The notes beneath the pieces are model-generated. The model was given only the letters and a program-made list of their open reading frames with translations. It ran no database searches and was not told the DNA's origin. Shown here piece by piece: positions 42,675-52,426 of a DNA stretch of 64,000 bases. The position numbers and the translations under genes were made by a program. The stretch is from assembly GCF_002272075.1 (NCBI RefSeq), contig NZ_NPBJ01000021.1, forward strand, positions 1-64,000, written 5' to 3'. This DNA is from Terribacillus saccharophilus. Its GTDB lineage: Bacteria > Bacillota > Bacilli > Bacillales > Amphibacillaceae. The number at the start of each line of letters is the position of its first letter. The first letter of the stretch is position 1.

Positions 42675-45600
42675 CTACTGCCTCTTTCTTTCTGTCTGTG
42701 TTCGGAATGCGTTCCAAATGAACAATCCTCCAACGCCGAACGAAATGATACCAGCCATCAGAATCAATGATAGGATCTGCTCGCCAGTCTGCGGCAAACT
42801 AGCTGGTAGTCCATGCTGGTTGTTAGTCGTTGGTTTTGTATCTGTTCCGTCTCCTGCTGCAGGAACAGTAGTATTTCCTGGTACTGGATCTTTATCGAAG
42901 TCATTTGGAGTTTCACCACTTGCTGGCTGCTCTGGTGTGTCTGAATCCTCAGGGTTCTCAGGTGTCTGTTCGAGTTTGTTTGTCACCGTAACGACCACTG
43001 CTTCCACTTGAGCTTTATCAACTGCAAATGCAATCGGTTTGTCGTCTAACTGATATCCAGCAGGAGCCTTTGTTTCGATAAATTGATAGTTTCCTGGCTT
43101 CAGATCTTCGATAGTGATTTGACCATTATCATCTGTAACAAGATTTTCTTGAATTGTTTCGCCTTTGTCATTTACTAGTTTGAAAACAGCGCCTTCTAGT
43201 TTCACAGTACTATCGTCAGCATCGACTTTCTCCAGCACTGCTGTTCCTGGAGTCAGTGCGTTTACAGCCGTTACAATCGCTGCTTCTTTTTGTCCTTTTT
43301 CTACTGTCACCTCGATAGGTGTATCATCCAGTTCATAGCCGACAGGTGCCTTCGTTTCGACGAATGTGTAAGAACCTGGAGCCAGATCTTCGACAATGAT
43401 GCGTCCTTCGCCGTCAGTGAGCAATTTTTCTTTGACGATATTCCCTTTGTTATCAAGCAAACGGAATTCCGCATTTGCCAGGTGAATATCCGGATTATCT
43501 TTATCCACTTTGATAAGCGACACAATGCCTGGCTGAAGTGTATTTTCCGCTGTCACTGCTAGTGGTGTTTCCTGTCCTTTTTCGATTGTGAATGTAATTG
43601 GTGTTTCATCCAGCACATAATTTTCCGGAGCTTTTGTTTCCACCAGCTGATAGTCGCCCGGCTTCAAGTCCGTGATTGTCAGCTGACCAGCCGCACTCGT
43701 TGTCAGACCTTCCTGCAATGTTTCTCCGTTGCTGTCAAGCAAACGGAATACGGCTCCTGCTAACCCTACATTTTTATCAATACTGTCCACCTTATCCAGA
43801 TGAACTGCTCCTGTTGAAAGTTCATTGTCCAGCTGAATCACAGCAGTTTCTTGCTGGCTGCGTTCAATTGTCACTTGTTTCGGTGTTACATCCAAGTCAT
43901 AGCCGAATGGCGCTTCTGTTTCCTTGATAATGTAATCACCAGGAACTAGATCTTTAAATAGAAGTTTTCCTTCTTTATCCGTCTTACCAGAAGCTACTTT
44001 TTCTCCCGCAGCTGTCAACAGGTCGAATGAAGCCCCCTCTAACCCAATTGTTTCATCTTCACTGTCAACTTTAGTGATTTCCAGTGATCCTTTTTTCAGA
44101 TCATTCTCTGCTGTGAGTGTTACTTTTTCTGTCTGACTTCTTTCGACTGTGAACGTAATCGGCGTGCTATCTGTCAGGAAGTCAGTCGGTGCTTCTGTCT
44201 CAACGAATTGATAGCTTCCTGGTGCCAGACCGTCGATTGTGATCTTACCAGCTTCATCTGTCGTCAAATTCTTTTCGATTACATTGCCGTCCTGGTCTTG
44301 CAGTTCAAATACAGCTCCTGCAAGTTTTTCGCTATTGTCATGAGAGTTGACTTTCGTCAATTCGACACCACCTGGGATGAGTGTATTCTTTGCTGTGATG
44401 AGTAGTGGCTCTTTCTGACTCTTCGCAATCTCGAAGTCTATCGGTTTGTCATCAAGTACATAATCTGTTGGTGCTTTCGTTTCAATGAACTGGTATGCAC
44501 CAGGTTTGAGATTTTCTACTACAATTCTGCCGTTTTCATCTGTTTTTAATTTCTCTTCGACAACGTTGCCTTTGCTATCCACTAGCTTGAATTCTGCATC
44601 TGCCAGAGTTATAGATTCATCCACGCTATCTTTCTTCTCTAAAACAACACTTCCAGGAATCAGCTCGTTTTCTGCATAAACAACAGCTGCTTCCTTCTGA
44701 CTGCGTGTAACTTCCACATCAATCGGTGTTGCATCCAGCACGTAATTTTCCGGTGCTTTCGTTTCAATGAATTGATACTTGCCCGGTGCAAGATCTGTAA
44801 CAATAATACGTCCATCCTGATCAGTGACCAAGTATTCCTGGACAGTTGTACCGGTTTCATCAACTAGCTTATATTCTGCTCCTTGAAGCGGCACATTTTC
44901 ATTATCTTTATCTACTTTGATCAAAGATACAGCACCAGGTGTAAGTGTATTTTCTACTTCCACAGTCGGGATGATTTGCTGCCCCTTTTCGATTGTGAAA
45001 ATGATTGGTGTGTCGTTCAACTTATAATCTGCCGGTGCTAGTGTTTCGACAAGCTGGTAATCGCCCGGTTTTAAATCTGTGATGGATAGTTCCCCGTTTT
45101 CATCGGTTGTTAAGCCTTCTCTGATCGTCTTGCCTGTTTCATCCTGCAATTCAAATACCGCACCGGCAAGACCGATCGCATTTTCTTTGCTGTCCACTTT
45201 CTTCAATAAAACAGAACCTGTTGTCAATTCGTCCACTTGCTGCACTGCAAGCAGCTGTTCTTGGCTGCGTTCTACCGTTACAGGGATTGGAGCAGCATTC
45301 AAGTCATAACCGAATGGCGCTTTTATTTCGACAATCTCATAATCACCTGGAAGCAGATCTTTGAATTGAATTTTTCCTGTCTCATCCGTTTTTCCTGTTG
45401 CAACGATGTCTCCAGATTTTGTCCGCAGCTCGTATTCTGCGCCTTCCAGTCCTTTATCCAGATTATCTTCGCCGAGTTTGGTGATCTCAACAGCGCCTCT
45501 TTTCAGTTCATTGACAGCTGTTACGGATACTGCTTTCTCCTGGCTTCGCTCGATTTCGAATGTGATTGGAGTTGCATCCAAAACAAAATGCTCTGGCGCT

Positions 45601-48600
45601 TTCACTTCTACAAATTGATATTTTCCTGGCGCTAGACCAGTTACAGCAATTTTGCCGTTTACATCAGTTACTAGATTTTCTTTCACAACATTACCTGACG
45701 CGTCTTTTAAAGCATATTCTGCACCTGCTAATGTTTTATCTGTATCATGTTTATTGACCTTCGTCAGTTCGACTTCACCAGGCTTCAGCGTATTCGTCTG
45801 CTGAATCACAAGCGCTTCTTTTTGGCTCTTTTCAACAGTGAATGTAACTGGCTCTGCATCAAGCTCATAATCTTTCGGTGCTTCGATTTCAATGAACTGG
45901 TACTCGCCTGGCTTCAGATTGTTGACTGTTATACGTCCATCTTTGTCCGTTACCAGTCTTTCTTCCACAACATCACCCTTACTGTTCACCAGCTTGAAGG
46001 AAGCACCTTCCAGCGTGATGCTGTGATCGACACTATCAATCTTCTCCAGCACGACGCTTCCTGGGATAAGGGTATTCGTAGCAGTGACAACAGCTGCTTC
46101 TTGCTGTCCTTTTTCCACTTTCACTTCAAGTGGCGTATCGTCCAGTTGATAATGTTCAGGTGCTTTTGTCTCCACAAAGTAGTACGTTCCCGGAGCAAGA
46201 TCATCAACGACAATTCTGCCTTCCTCGTTCGTGACAAGATTTTCTTTCACAACCTCGCCATTTGCATCCTGTAGTTTGTAAGCTGCACCTGTCAAACGGA
46301 GATTCTGATCATCTTCGTCTACCTTGACCAAAGAAACTGCTCCTGGTGTAAGTGTATTTTCCGCTCTGACTAGAGCAGCTTCTGCTTGACTCCGCTCGAT
46401 AGTGAATGGCAGTTTTTCACCATTCAACTCATAATTATTCGGTGCTTTTGTTTCTTGGAAATAATAGCTGCCTGGCTGCAAATCAGAAACAGTCAGCTTT
46501 CCTTCTACATCGGTTTTTAACCCTTCATGAATGAGCTCTCCATTTTCTTTATAAAGCGAAAACTCTGCATCGGCTAGAAGAGAATCATCTCTGTCATCCA
46601 CTTTTGTCAGGATTACTTCTCCGGGCAATAGCTTATTGCTCATTTCACGCTCTACTTGAACCGTTGCTTCGTTGCTCTTCTCAATCGTGAAAGGTATTGG
46701 TTTCTGATCAAGTTGGTAATCCTTTGGCGCTATTGTTTCGATTAGCTGATAATCACCTGGTGCAAGCTGCTCCACAACGAGCACACCAGCTTCATTTGTT
46801 GTCAGACCTTCTCTCAATGTCTTGCCATCTGCCGTTTGAAGTTCAAACACAGCTCCTGCAAGCAATGTCTCTTTCTGATCTGCATCAACTTTTGTCAGTT
46901 GAATAGAACCAGTGACTAACTTGTTCTTGATCTTACCAAGATCTATTTCTGCTTGTTTAGCAGGATTAATTTCAAACTCATGCACTGCTGCATCCAGCTG
47001 GTAGAATTCCGGTGCTTTCGTTTCGACGATTTCATATTTACCTGGTCGTAAATCCTTTACTTCTACCAAACCATTTTCATCACTTGTGAGTCCGTCTTTC
47101 ACTATTTTGCCTGCGGCATCTTTCAAGGTGAAGACTGCTCCTTGCAGTGGATTACCTGCTTCATCTGTCTTCTGCAGTTTCACACTGCCCTTTTTGACTG
47201 CATTATCTTTTGTTACAGTCGTGACAGTTGTCTGGTCCGCTTTGATTTCAAAGTAAACAGGATCTTTATTCAAATCGTATAGATCCGGTGCCTCTGTCTC
47301 AATAAAACGGTAGTTGCCAGCATCTAAATCTGTTACAGAAATCGTTCCATCTTCACTTGTCGTCAGGTTTTCCTGGATTTGTTTCCATTCCCCATCCACT
47401 TGCTGCTCTAATGCGAAAACTGCTCCTTGAAGTGTATCTCTCGTCTCGCTATCATATTTCGTCAGTTTCACATCTCGTGTGATTTCCTTGTTTTGAATAG
47501 TCGTTTTTGATTCGCCATCTACAGTTACCTTCTTTGTATCCTGGATGCCGACCACATAGCCAACTGGCGCTTTATCTTCTTTTAGAAGATAGTCGTCGTA
47601 CAGCAGATTCTTGAATAACGCTTTGCCATCTTCGCCTGTTGTCACAGTCCGGATTGCAATCTTTCCTTCACTGTCATACAGCGTGAAAGTTGCGCCAGCT
47701 AATGCCTCGCCTGTAGCCGCATCCACTTTGGACACTTCCAGGCTGCCATATTCACCGGAACCAGTACCACTGCCCCCACTTTTGCGGACAACGATTGTCT
47801 TGCCTGATTCGACTGTTTCTGTTGTGATATTTTCACCCGAGAAGGTTGCTTTATTGCTAACCGACTCGCCGTTTGCAGCATTGATATACGATTGGTATTC
47901 CAGGATATAAGCGCGATCGATATCATCCAGGAAAGATAACTCAAACGTCTGACTGCCATCGTCAGCTGTAATGATATCGAGCTTATAAGCTTCTTTCGGA
48001 ACTTCCTCGCCTTTTGAAAGACCGCCATTTTGCGCTACATTTGTTTCGTATAGCTTGAAGCTGTCTTCTAAAAGAATCTGGTTTGCTTGCTGTTCATCTG
48101 TTACTTTCGCTTTCGATACATGTGATTGGCCTTTATTGATGTCAATCTTCCAATTGATCACATTTCCGTTTTGAGAGCCATCTTTTACGTTGTAGCTGCC
48201 CCCATTCGAAACGGAAACCTGTGCATTCAAGTTGATGGGATCTAGACCATCACTAGTCAATGTAGCTGTGTTATCGTAACGATTTACAATCAGTTCGCCA
48301 GCCAAGCTTGTTTTGTACTCAATCCAATATGGCTTACTGTTATCTCTTAGGATATGCAACTTAAATCCAGGCTCATTCTTATCGTTCTTAACAGTTTCCA
48401 CACGATAATCTGTACCTTCTTGCAGCTCTGCACCTTTTCTGACACCATTATTGCCGCCGGTCAGTTCAACTTCATATACCTTCAGTGACCCGTCGACAAT
48501 GTTTTGCTTGCCTTGGATATAATCTGTCACAACAATATTATCCAAGTCTTTCAAGTCATAGTTGACTCCGACATTCCATGTGATTTCCTTTGAAACAGCA

Positions 48601-51074
48601 TTATAGGATCCGTTTTTAAAGCCGTTGTTCACTGTATAGTTATCCGGATTGAATCCTGCTGCTGCCTCTTTGGTCTGGTCTTTGCCTGACTCATCTTTCC
48701 AATCAAGCTGGACATGGTTTCGGAACTGTTTTTGTTCTCCAAGCTGGTCATATTTGAATCCAGTAGTATAGGTGATGCGATACGGTGTCTTGATCTCGTT
48801 TTTGAACTTGACCGTAAATCCGTCTGCTGTTACAACAAGTTCATAATCATTCTTGGATACTGTTTCACCAGTAGCACGGTCTACTATCTTAAACGTATCC
48901 TCTTTCATCGTCAGTCCCTTATTCGGGTACGTGTCCGTGATGTAGACATCTGTCATCTTATGGGAATCTTTATTGAAATCAATGGTCCAGTTATTCGTTT
49001 TATCCTTATAGTTGATATTGGAGTAGCCTTTTGAGAGAACTTGCTGACTGACTCCTTGGCCCGTATCACTCTTGTTGTCTCCTACAACCACACTATTGTT
49101 GATGCGGCCATCATCCATAACGCGTCCATCTGCTTTGGTCTGGTACGTAATTTTATAAGCGTTCTGGATATCTTCGTTAAATTGTAGCTGGAATCCGCGC
49201 TTTCCATCTGCAGCAGGCTGTTCGTCCACTCTATAGTTCGTATACGGTTCAGTACCTGCTTGCTGTCCATTTTCGCCAATCGTGATTTTTTCGACTTTCA
49301 ATGAGTCGCGAATCAGCACGTGACTAGCATCGAACAAGTCTTCCAATACAGCATCTTGCTGCTGGATGTTCTTTTCGTTGTAGTTATATTGAATTTCCCA
49401 TGTAATAGTTTGCTTTGCAGCATCATAAGCGATACTGCGTTTCGCCAGCGGTTTACCCCGGCTGACACTGACAGAAGCTTTTGCTGACAACTCTTCTGTG
49501 TTCGAACCTGTCAGGAATGCTGTATTCTCATATCTCGTACCTTCAGCATCCGTAATATCTGTCTTGAATTCTACACGGTAAGCATCTTTAAGCTGGCCGA
49601 AATTGATCTGGAAAGGCTCCTCTTGCACTGTATAGGCAGAAGGATTTACTTCTTCCCCTTGCTTCACACTGCCATCAAGCTGGACATCCAGCTTATATAC
49701 CTTAATCGAATCAGGCTGCAGCTGTTGATTCGCTTGAAGCGGGTCTTTCAGTACAGCATCTTCGATAGTCTTCAGCTGTTTGTTGAAATCAACTGTCCAA
49801 GTGATTTCTTTGGCGTTATAACCGCGATCTGTCTTTCCAGATTTATCGATTGTATTTCCAGGTTTCGGCTGGAATTTAACTGGAATGACCGCCACGTCTT
49901 CTTCTTTGATAGTAAAAATGATTTCCTGTTCGATACTTCCTTCAATTTTTTCATGCAGCTCTGTCCAGAATTGCAGCGTACCTTTTACATTGGATAGCTT
50001 GGTGATATTGTCATTGAAGGTCATGACAACCGTTCCATCCATGCTCAGTTTGTACGTTCCGACACTTTCATCACCAAACTCAAGCTGTCCGTCTACATCA
50101 TTGTAGATTGCAAAATAATCCGGTAGCGAGAAAGTGAAAGTTGAACCTTCTCCATATGGATGGCCATTTTGCAGTGCCCACTCCATATCGATTGTTACTT
50201 CATCCCCTAATGAAGGATGGTTTTCCGGATTCTCGCCGGCATCGATGACGTTCCCATCTTTGTCTTTTAATACGATGTTTGAGATGATATTTTCTTCTAT
50301 TTCACCTGTAAGGCGATCTTCTGCCGCTATTTCATTTTTTTCTTGTTTTACTTCATCATTTTCTTCCGCTTGTTCTGGCTCTGCTTCCTCAGCCTCTTCT
50401 TTTACAGGTTCAACTGTTTCCTCAGTCTTGTCAGCTGCAGATTCCTCCGCTGCTTTTTCTTCCACAGGCTGCTCTTCTTCTTTCACTGGTTCAGCTGGAG
50501 CCTTATCTTCTTGTTGTTCCTCCACAGGCTCTTCCTCCGGCACCGGTTCTGTATCAGCTGCTGGATTTAAAAATAGCGGAACTACCTGCTCTTTTTTTTC
50601 CACGAGGAAAGTTAAGTTGGTCTCTTGCTCCTCGCTCGCCTGAAGAGTCTCGACAACCTGCGCTGTAACCTCCAGCTCTCCACTTGCAGGTTCTTGTTCT
50701 TCATTCGTAAATTGGAAAGATAGTACCCCGTCTTTCAGTTCATATTTTCCGACTTCAGCTTCTTCTGCATTAAGCAGAGTTGTTGATTCAATCGTCGTAA
50801 AGTCAAGTTGTTCTGGTAGTGTGATCTTGTATGTATGATCTGATGTGTGCTGGTTTTTGTTCCAATTCACTTTCAGTGTTAGCTGTGCGTCTCTGTCTAA
50901 ACGATTCTCAGAACTGATAGCGTTCTCTTCCATATCAGTTACTTTGATTACCGCCTCAAAAGCTTCCGAATCCGTTCCTTCTGCAAAAACTTGTGCGGTA
51001 CCAAGTGAACCGGATAATACAGTTTGCATAAGCAGGATGGTAATAAGCATCATTACAGGAATCTTTCTTATCAC
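42675..51074 (-). CDS. Giant LPXTG adhesin with collagen-binding-like and 17 CnaB domains
   Basis: 2799 residues. Signal peptide (about 1-31); an N1-like beta domain (about 38-170); a Glu/Pro-rich acidic stretch (about 172-250); an N2-like domain (about 262-400); five collagen-binding-type (Cna A region) repeats (about 405-1090, each with a WxIDxNK-like strand); then 17 CnaB (SpaA-type) domains of about 93 residues (about 1110-2700); a Pro/Asp/Thr wall spacer; LPQTG (about 2760), a membrane helix and the tail RTQTERKRQ. Each CnaB domain keeps a strand-one Lys (LxKxD) and Glu in the ET(K)AP motif; 16 keep the last-strand Asn. They should form intramolecular Lys-Asn isopeptide bonds that stiffen the stalk. 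GTG start after GAGGAG. Ligand unknown. Confidence 0.92.
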   Translation of the reverse strand: MIRKIPVMMLITILLMQTVLSGSLGTAQVFAEGTDSEAFEAVIKVTDMEENAISSENRLDRDAQLTLKVNWNKNQHTSDHTYKITLPEQLDFTTIESTTLLNAEEAEVGKYELKDGVLSFQFTNEEQEPASGELEVTAQVVETLQASEEQETNLTFLVEKKEQVVPLFLNPAADTEPVPEEEPVEEQQEDKAPAEPVKEEEQPVEEKAAEESAADKTEETVEPVKEEAEEAEPEQAEENDEVKQEKNEIAAEDRLTGEIEENIISNIVLKDKDGNVIDAGENPENHPSLGDEVTIDMEWALQNGHPYGEGSTFTFSLPDYFAIYNDVDGQLEFGDESVGTYKLSMDGTVVMTFNDNITKLSNVKGTLQFWTELHEKIEGSIEQEIIFTIKEEDVAVIPVKFQPKPGNTIDKSGKTDRGYNAKEITWTVDFNKQLKTIEDAVLKDPLQANQQLQPDSIKVYKLDVQLDGSVKQGEEVNPSAYTVQEEPFQINFGQLKDAYRVEFKTDITDAEGTRYENTAFLTGSNTEELSAKASVSVSRGKPLAKRSIAYDAAKQTITWEIQYNYNEKNIQQQDAVLEDLFDASHVLIRDSLKVEKITIGENGQQAGTEPYTNYRVDEQPAADGKRGFQLQFNEDIQNAYKITYQTKADGRVMDDGRINNSVVVGDNKSDTGQGVSQQVLSKGYSNINYKDKTNNWTIDFNKDSHKMTDVYITDTYPNKGLTMKEDTFKIVDRATGETVSKNDYELVVTADGFTVKFKNEIKTPYRITYTTGFKYDQLGEQKQFRNHVQLDWKDESGKDQTKEAAAGFNPDNYTVNNGFKNGSYNAVSKEITWNVGVNYDLKDLDNIVVTDYIQGKQNIVDGSLKVYEVELTGGNNGVRKGAELQEGTDYRVETVKNDKNEPGFKLHILRDNSKPYWIEYKTSLAGELIVNRYDNTATLTSDGLDPINLNAQVSVSNGGSYNVKDGSQNGNVINWKIDINKGQSHVSKAKVTDEQQANQILLEDSFKLYETNVAQNGGLSKGEEVPKEAYKLDIITADDGSQTFELSFLDDIDRAYILEYQSYINAANGESVSNKATFSGENITTETVESGKTIVVRKSGGSGTGSGEYGSLEVSKVDAATGEALAGATFTLYDSEGKIAIRTVTTGEDGKALFKNLLYDDYLLKEDKAPVGYVVGIQDTKKVTVDGESKTTIQNKEITRDVKLTKYDSETRDTLQGAVFALEQQVDGEWKQIQENLTTSEDGTISVTDLDAGNYRFIETEAPDLYDLNKDPVYFEIKADQTTVTTVTKDNAVKKGSVKLQKTDEAGNPLQGAVFTLKDAAGKIVKDGLTSDENGLVEVKDLRPGKYEIVETKAPEFYQLDAAVHEFEINPAKQAEIDLGKIKNKLVTGSIQLTKVDADQKETLLAGAVFELQTADGKTLREGLTTNEAGVLVVEQLAPGDYQLIETIAPKDYQLDQKPIPFTIEKSNEATVQVEREMSNKLLPGEVILTKVDDRDDSLLADAEFSLYKENGELIHEGLKTDVEGKLTVSDLQPGSYYFQETKAPNNYELNGEKLPFTIERSQAEAALVRAENTLTPGAVSLVKVDEDDQNLRLTGAAYKLQDANGEVVKENLVTNEEGRIVVDDLAPGTYYFVETKAPEHYQLDDTPLEVKVEKGQQEAAVVTATNTLIPGSVVLEKIDSVDHSITLEGASFKLVNSKGDVVEERLVTDKDGRITVNNLKPGEYQFIEIEAPKDYELDAEPVTFTVEKSQKEALVIQQTNTLKPGEVELTKVNKHDTDKTLAGAEYALKDASGNVVKENLVTDVNGKIAVTGLAPGKYQFVEVKAPEHFVLDATPITFEIERSQEKAVSVTAVNELKRGAVEITKLGEDNLDKGLEGAEYELRTKSGDIVATGKTDETGKIQFKDLLPGDYEIVEIKAPFGYDLNAAPIPVTVERSQEQLLAVQQVDELTTGSVLLKKVDSKENAIGLAGAVFELQDETGKTIREGLTTDENGELSITDLKPGDYQLVETLAPADYKLNDTPIIFTIEKGQQIIPTVEVENTLTPGAVSLIKVDKDNENVPLQGAEYKLVDETGTTVQEYLVTDQDGRIIVTDLAPGKYQFIETKAPENYVLDATPIDVEVTRSQKEAAVVYAENELIPGSVVLEKKDSVDESITLADAEFKLVDSKGNVVEEKLKTDENGRIVVENLKPGAYQFIETKAPTDYVLDDKPIDFEIAKSQKEPLLITAKNTLIPGGVELTKVNSHDNSEKLAGAVFELQDQDGNVIEKNLTTDEAGKITIDGLAPGSYQFVETEAPTDFLTDSTPITFTVERSQTEKVTLTAENDLKKGSLEITKVDSEDETIGLEGASFDLLTAAGEKVASGKTDKEGKLLFKDLVPGDYIIKETEAPFGYDLDVTPKQVTIERSQQETAVIQLDNELSTGAVHLDKVDSIDKNVGLAGAVFRLLDSNGETLQEGLTTSAAGQLTITDLKPGDYQLVETKAPENYVLDETPITFTIEKGQETPLAVTAENTLQPGIVSLIKVDKDNPDIHLANAEFRLLDNKGNIVKEKLLTDGEGRIIVEDLAPGSYTFVETKAPVGYELDDTPIEVTVEKGQKEAAIVTAVNALTPGTAVLEKVDADDSTVKLEGAVFKLVNDKGETIQENLVTDDNGQITIEDLKPGNYQFIETKAPAGYQLDDKPIAFAVDKAQVEAVVVTVTNKLEQTPENPEDSDTPEQPASGETPNDFDKDPVPGNTTVPAAGDGTDTKPTTNNQHGLPASLPQTGEQILSLILMAGIISFGVGGLFIWNAFRTQTERKRQ
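42966..47748 (-). repeat. Seventeen tandem CnaB repeats with a five-domain period
   Basis: Units of about 280 bp run from about 47748 to 42966. Comparing their opening strands shows a five-unit cycle: domains 6, 11, 16 begin (T/Q)PGxVSLxKVD; 7, 12, 17 begin PGxxVLEK; 8 and 13 begin PGxVELTKVN; 9 and 14 begin K(R/K)GxxEITK; 10, 15 (and 4) begin (T)TGxxxLxKVD. The period is about 1.4 kb. Confidence 0.85.
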
Positions 51075-51129
51075 TCTCTCGTACTCCTCTACAATTTTTT
51101 ATCGGGTATCAGCCCAGACTTCCTCACTT

Positions 51130-51160
51130 TAGCAAAGGATTCTGAACAAAAACTGTACAT
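51130..51160 (-). promoter_or_regulatory. Promoter of the adhesin operon with heptamer direct repeats
   Basis: CTGAACA (51142-51148) and CTGTACA (51153-51159) form a 7-bp direct repeat with a 4-bp spacer, an 11-bp period. On the minus strand they are followed after 10 bp by TAAAGT, a -10 candidate (51131-51126 region). SARP-type regulators are known to bind heptamers with 4-bp spacers at the -35 place; the divergent response regulator has that domain type. Confidence 0.5.
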
Positions 51161-51291
51161 TTTATCCAAAAAGAGGTGATAAAAGACCTGCAAATATTGT
51201 CGAAAGGCAAAAAATCTTCCAAATACAGGCTTATTTCCTACAACAGATTGTTATAATACTAGCTAGAAGACTCTATGCAGGAGGCTATAGT

Positions 51292-52410
51292 ATGAAAATA
51301 ATGCTCGTAGACGATGAGCCGTTAGCGCTGCAATTTCTCGAAACACAATTACATAGCATTGGAGACTTTAAGATTGTCGGTGCTTACCAGACATCGCGAG
51401 GATTGATGGAAAGAATTAAGGAGAAGAAACCTGAATTGCTGTTTTTGGACATAAAAATCGGCTCTGTAAATGGCGTCGAACTTGCAGCATCCATACAAGA
51501 AGAACATCCGAATTTACCAATTGTATTCGTTACTGGCTACCATGAATATGCCGTTCAGGCGTTTGAATTAAATGCCCTGGATTATATTGTGAAGCCAATT
51601 CAGAAAGATAGATTAAGGAAGACGATCCACCGCTTGGACACGGAAGTGCAGAAAAATGCATCTCATGCACCTATACGCATCAACTGTATGCCAACATTAC
51701 AATTCCTTCAGAATGGTGAGACATTGCCTGTTCAATGGAGAACTTCCAAAGCCAAAGAGGTTTTCTGCTTTTTGCTTCATCATGCAGAGAAGCCCGTACG
51801 CAAAGATGTACTGATTGAAGAGTTCTGGGTAGAGAAAGAACCGGAGAAGGCTTTTACACAGCTGTATTCCACTATCTATGTTATCCGGAAGACATTGTCT
51901 GCATCGGTTCCCGGCTTGTCATTGAGCAGCGCCAATCAGTGCTACCAGCTTCACTTAGGAGATGCTGAAGTTGACGTTATGGAATGGCGGAATCAATTAA
52001 CGCAACTGCCGGCATTGACTGAGCATTCTCTAACCAGTTATCAAAGACTCCTCCGGGAATACAAAGGAGATTATTTCTCTGCAGAAGCTTACGCTTGGGC
52101 AGAATCGGAGCAGAGACAGCTGAGAGAGAATTGGTATAAAACTGCTACACAGGTTGGTTTATATTTAGAGGAGCAGAACATCGTGGAAGATGCCATCTCG
52201 CTTTACTTGCGTATGCAATCGGATTACCCGTATATTGCGCACAGTTATACACGACTCATACATGTGTATGATATTTCTGGGGTATCCGGTCAAGTTGTGA
52301 ATCAGTATGAACGCTTAAAGCAGATGCTGGAGGAAGAATTTGATATTGCTCCGGAAGCAGAACTGGTGGATTGGTACGAATCGTGGAGAGAACGGCATAT
52401 GCAGGCTTGA
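51292..52410 (+). CDS. Response regulator with winged-helix and BTAD (SARP-like) domains
   Basis: 372 residues. Receiver domain 1-120 with MLVDDEP (acidic pocket), phospho-acceptor Asp53 in FLDIKIG and Lys101 in YIVKPIQ. An OmpR-type winged helix follows (about 130-225, RTSKAKEVFCFLLHHAEKPV, VLIEEFWVEK), then a TPR-like bacterial transcriptional activation domain (about 235-370, YKGDYFSAEAYAWAESEQRQ, FDIAPEAEL). The arrangement is that of receiver-SARP regulators found in some Bacillaceae. GGAGG lies 7 nt before the ATG. Divergent from the adhesin gene and 16 nt upstream of the kinase gene, its partner. Probable activator of the adhesin-sortase operon. Confidence 0.88.
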   Translation: MKIMLVDDEPLALQFLETQLHSIGDFKIVGAYQTSRGLMERIKEKKPELLFLDIKIGSVNGVELAASIQEEHPNLPIVFVTGYHEYAVQAFELNALDYIVKPIQKDRLRKTIHRLDTEVQKNASHAPIRINCMPTLQFLQNGETLPVQWRTSKAKEVFCFLLHHAEKPVRKDVLIEEFWVEKEPEKAFTQLYSTIYVIRKTLSASVPGLSLSSANQCYQLHLGDAEVDVMEWRNQLTQLPALTEHSLTSYQRLLREYKGDYFSAEAYAWAESEQRQLRENWYKTATQVGLYLEEQNIVEDAISLYLRMQSDYPYIAHSYTRLIHVYDISGVSGQVVNQYERLKQMLEEEFDIAPEAELVDWYESWRERHMQA

Positions 52411-52426
52411 CTAGCAGGAGGACAAT

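Noticed and set aside
50134-50643. 169-codon Ser-rich plus-strand frame opposite the adhesin N-terminus
   Set aside because: It is the antisense of the acidic Glu-rich stretch, which gives Ser/Phe-rich shadow frames.
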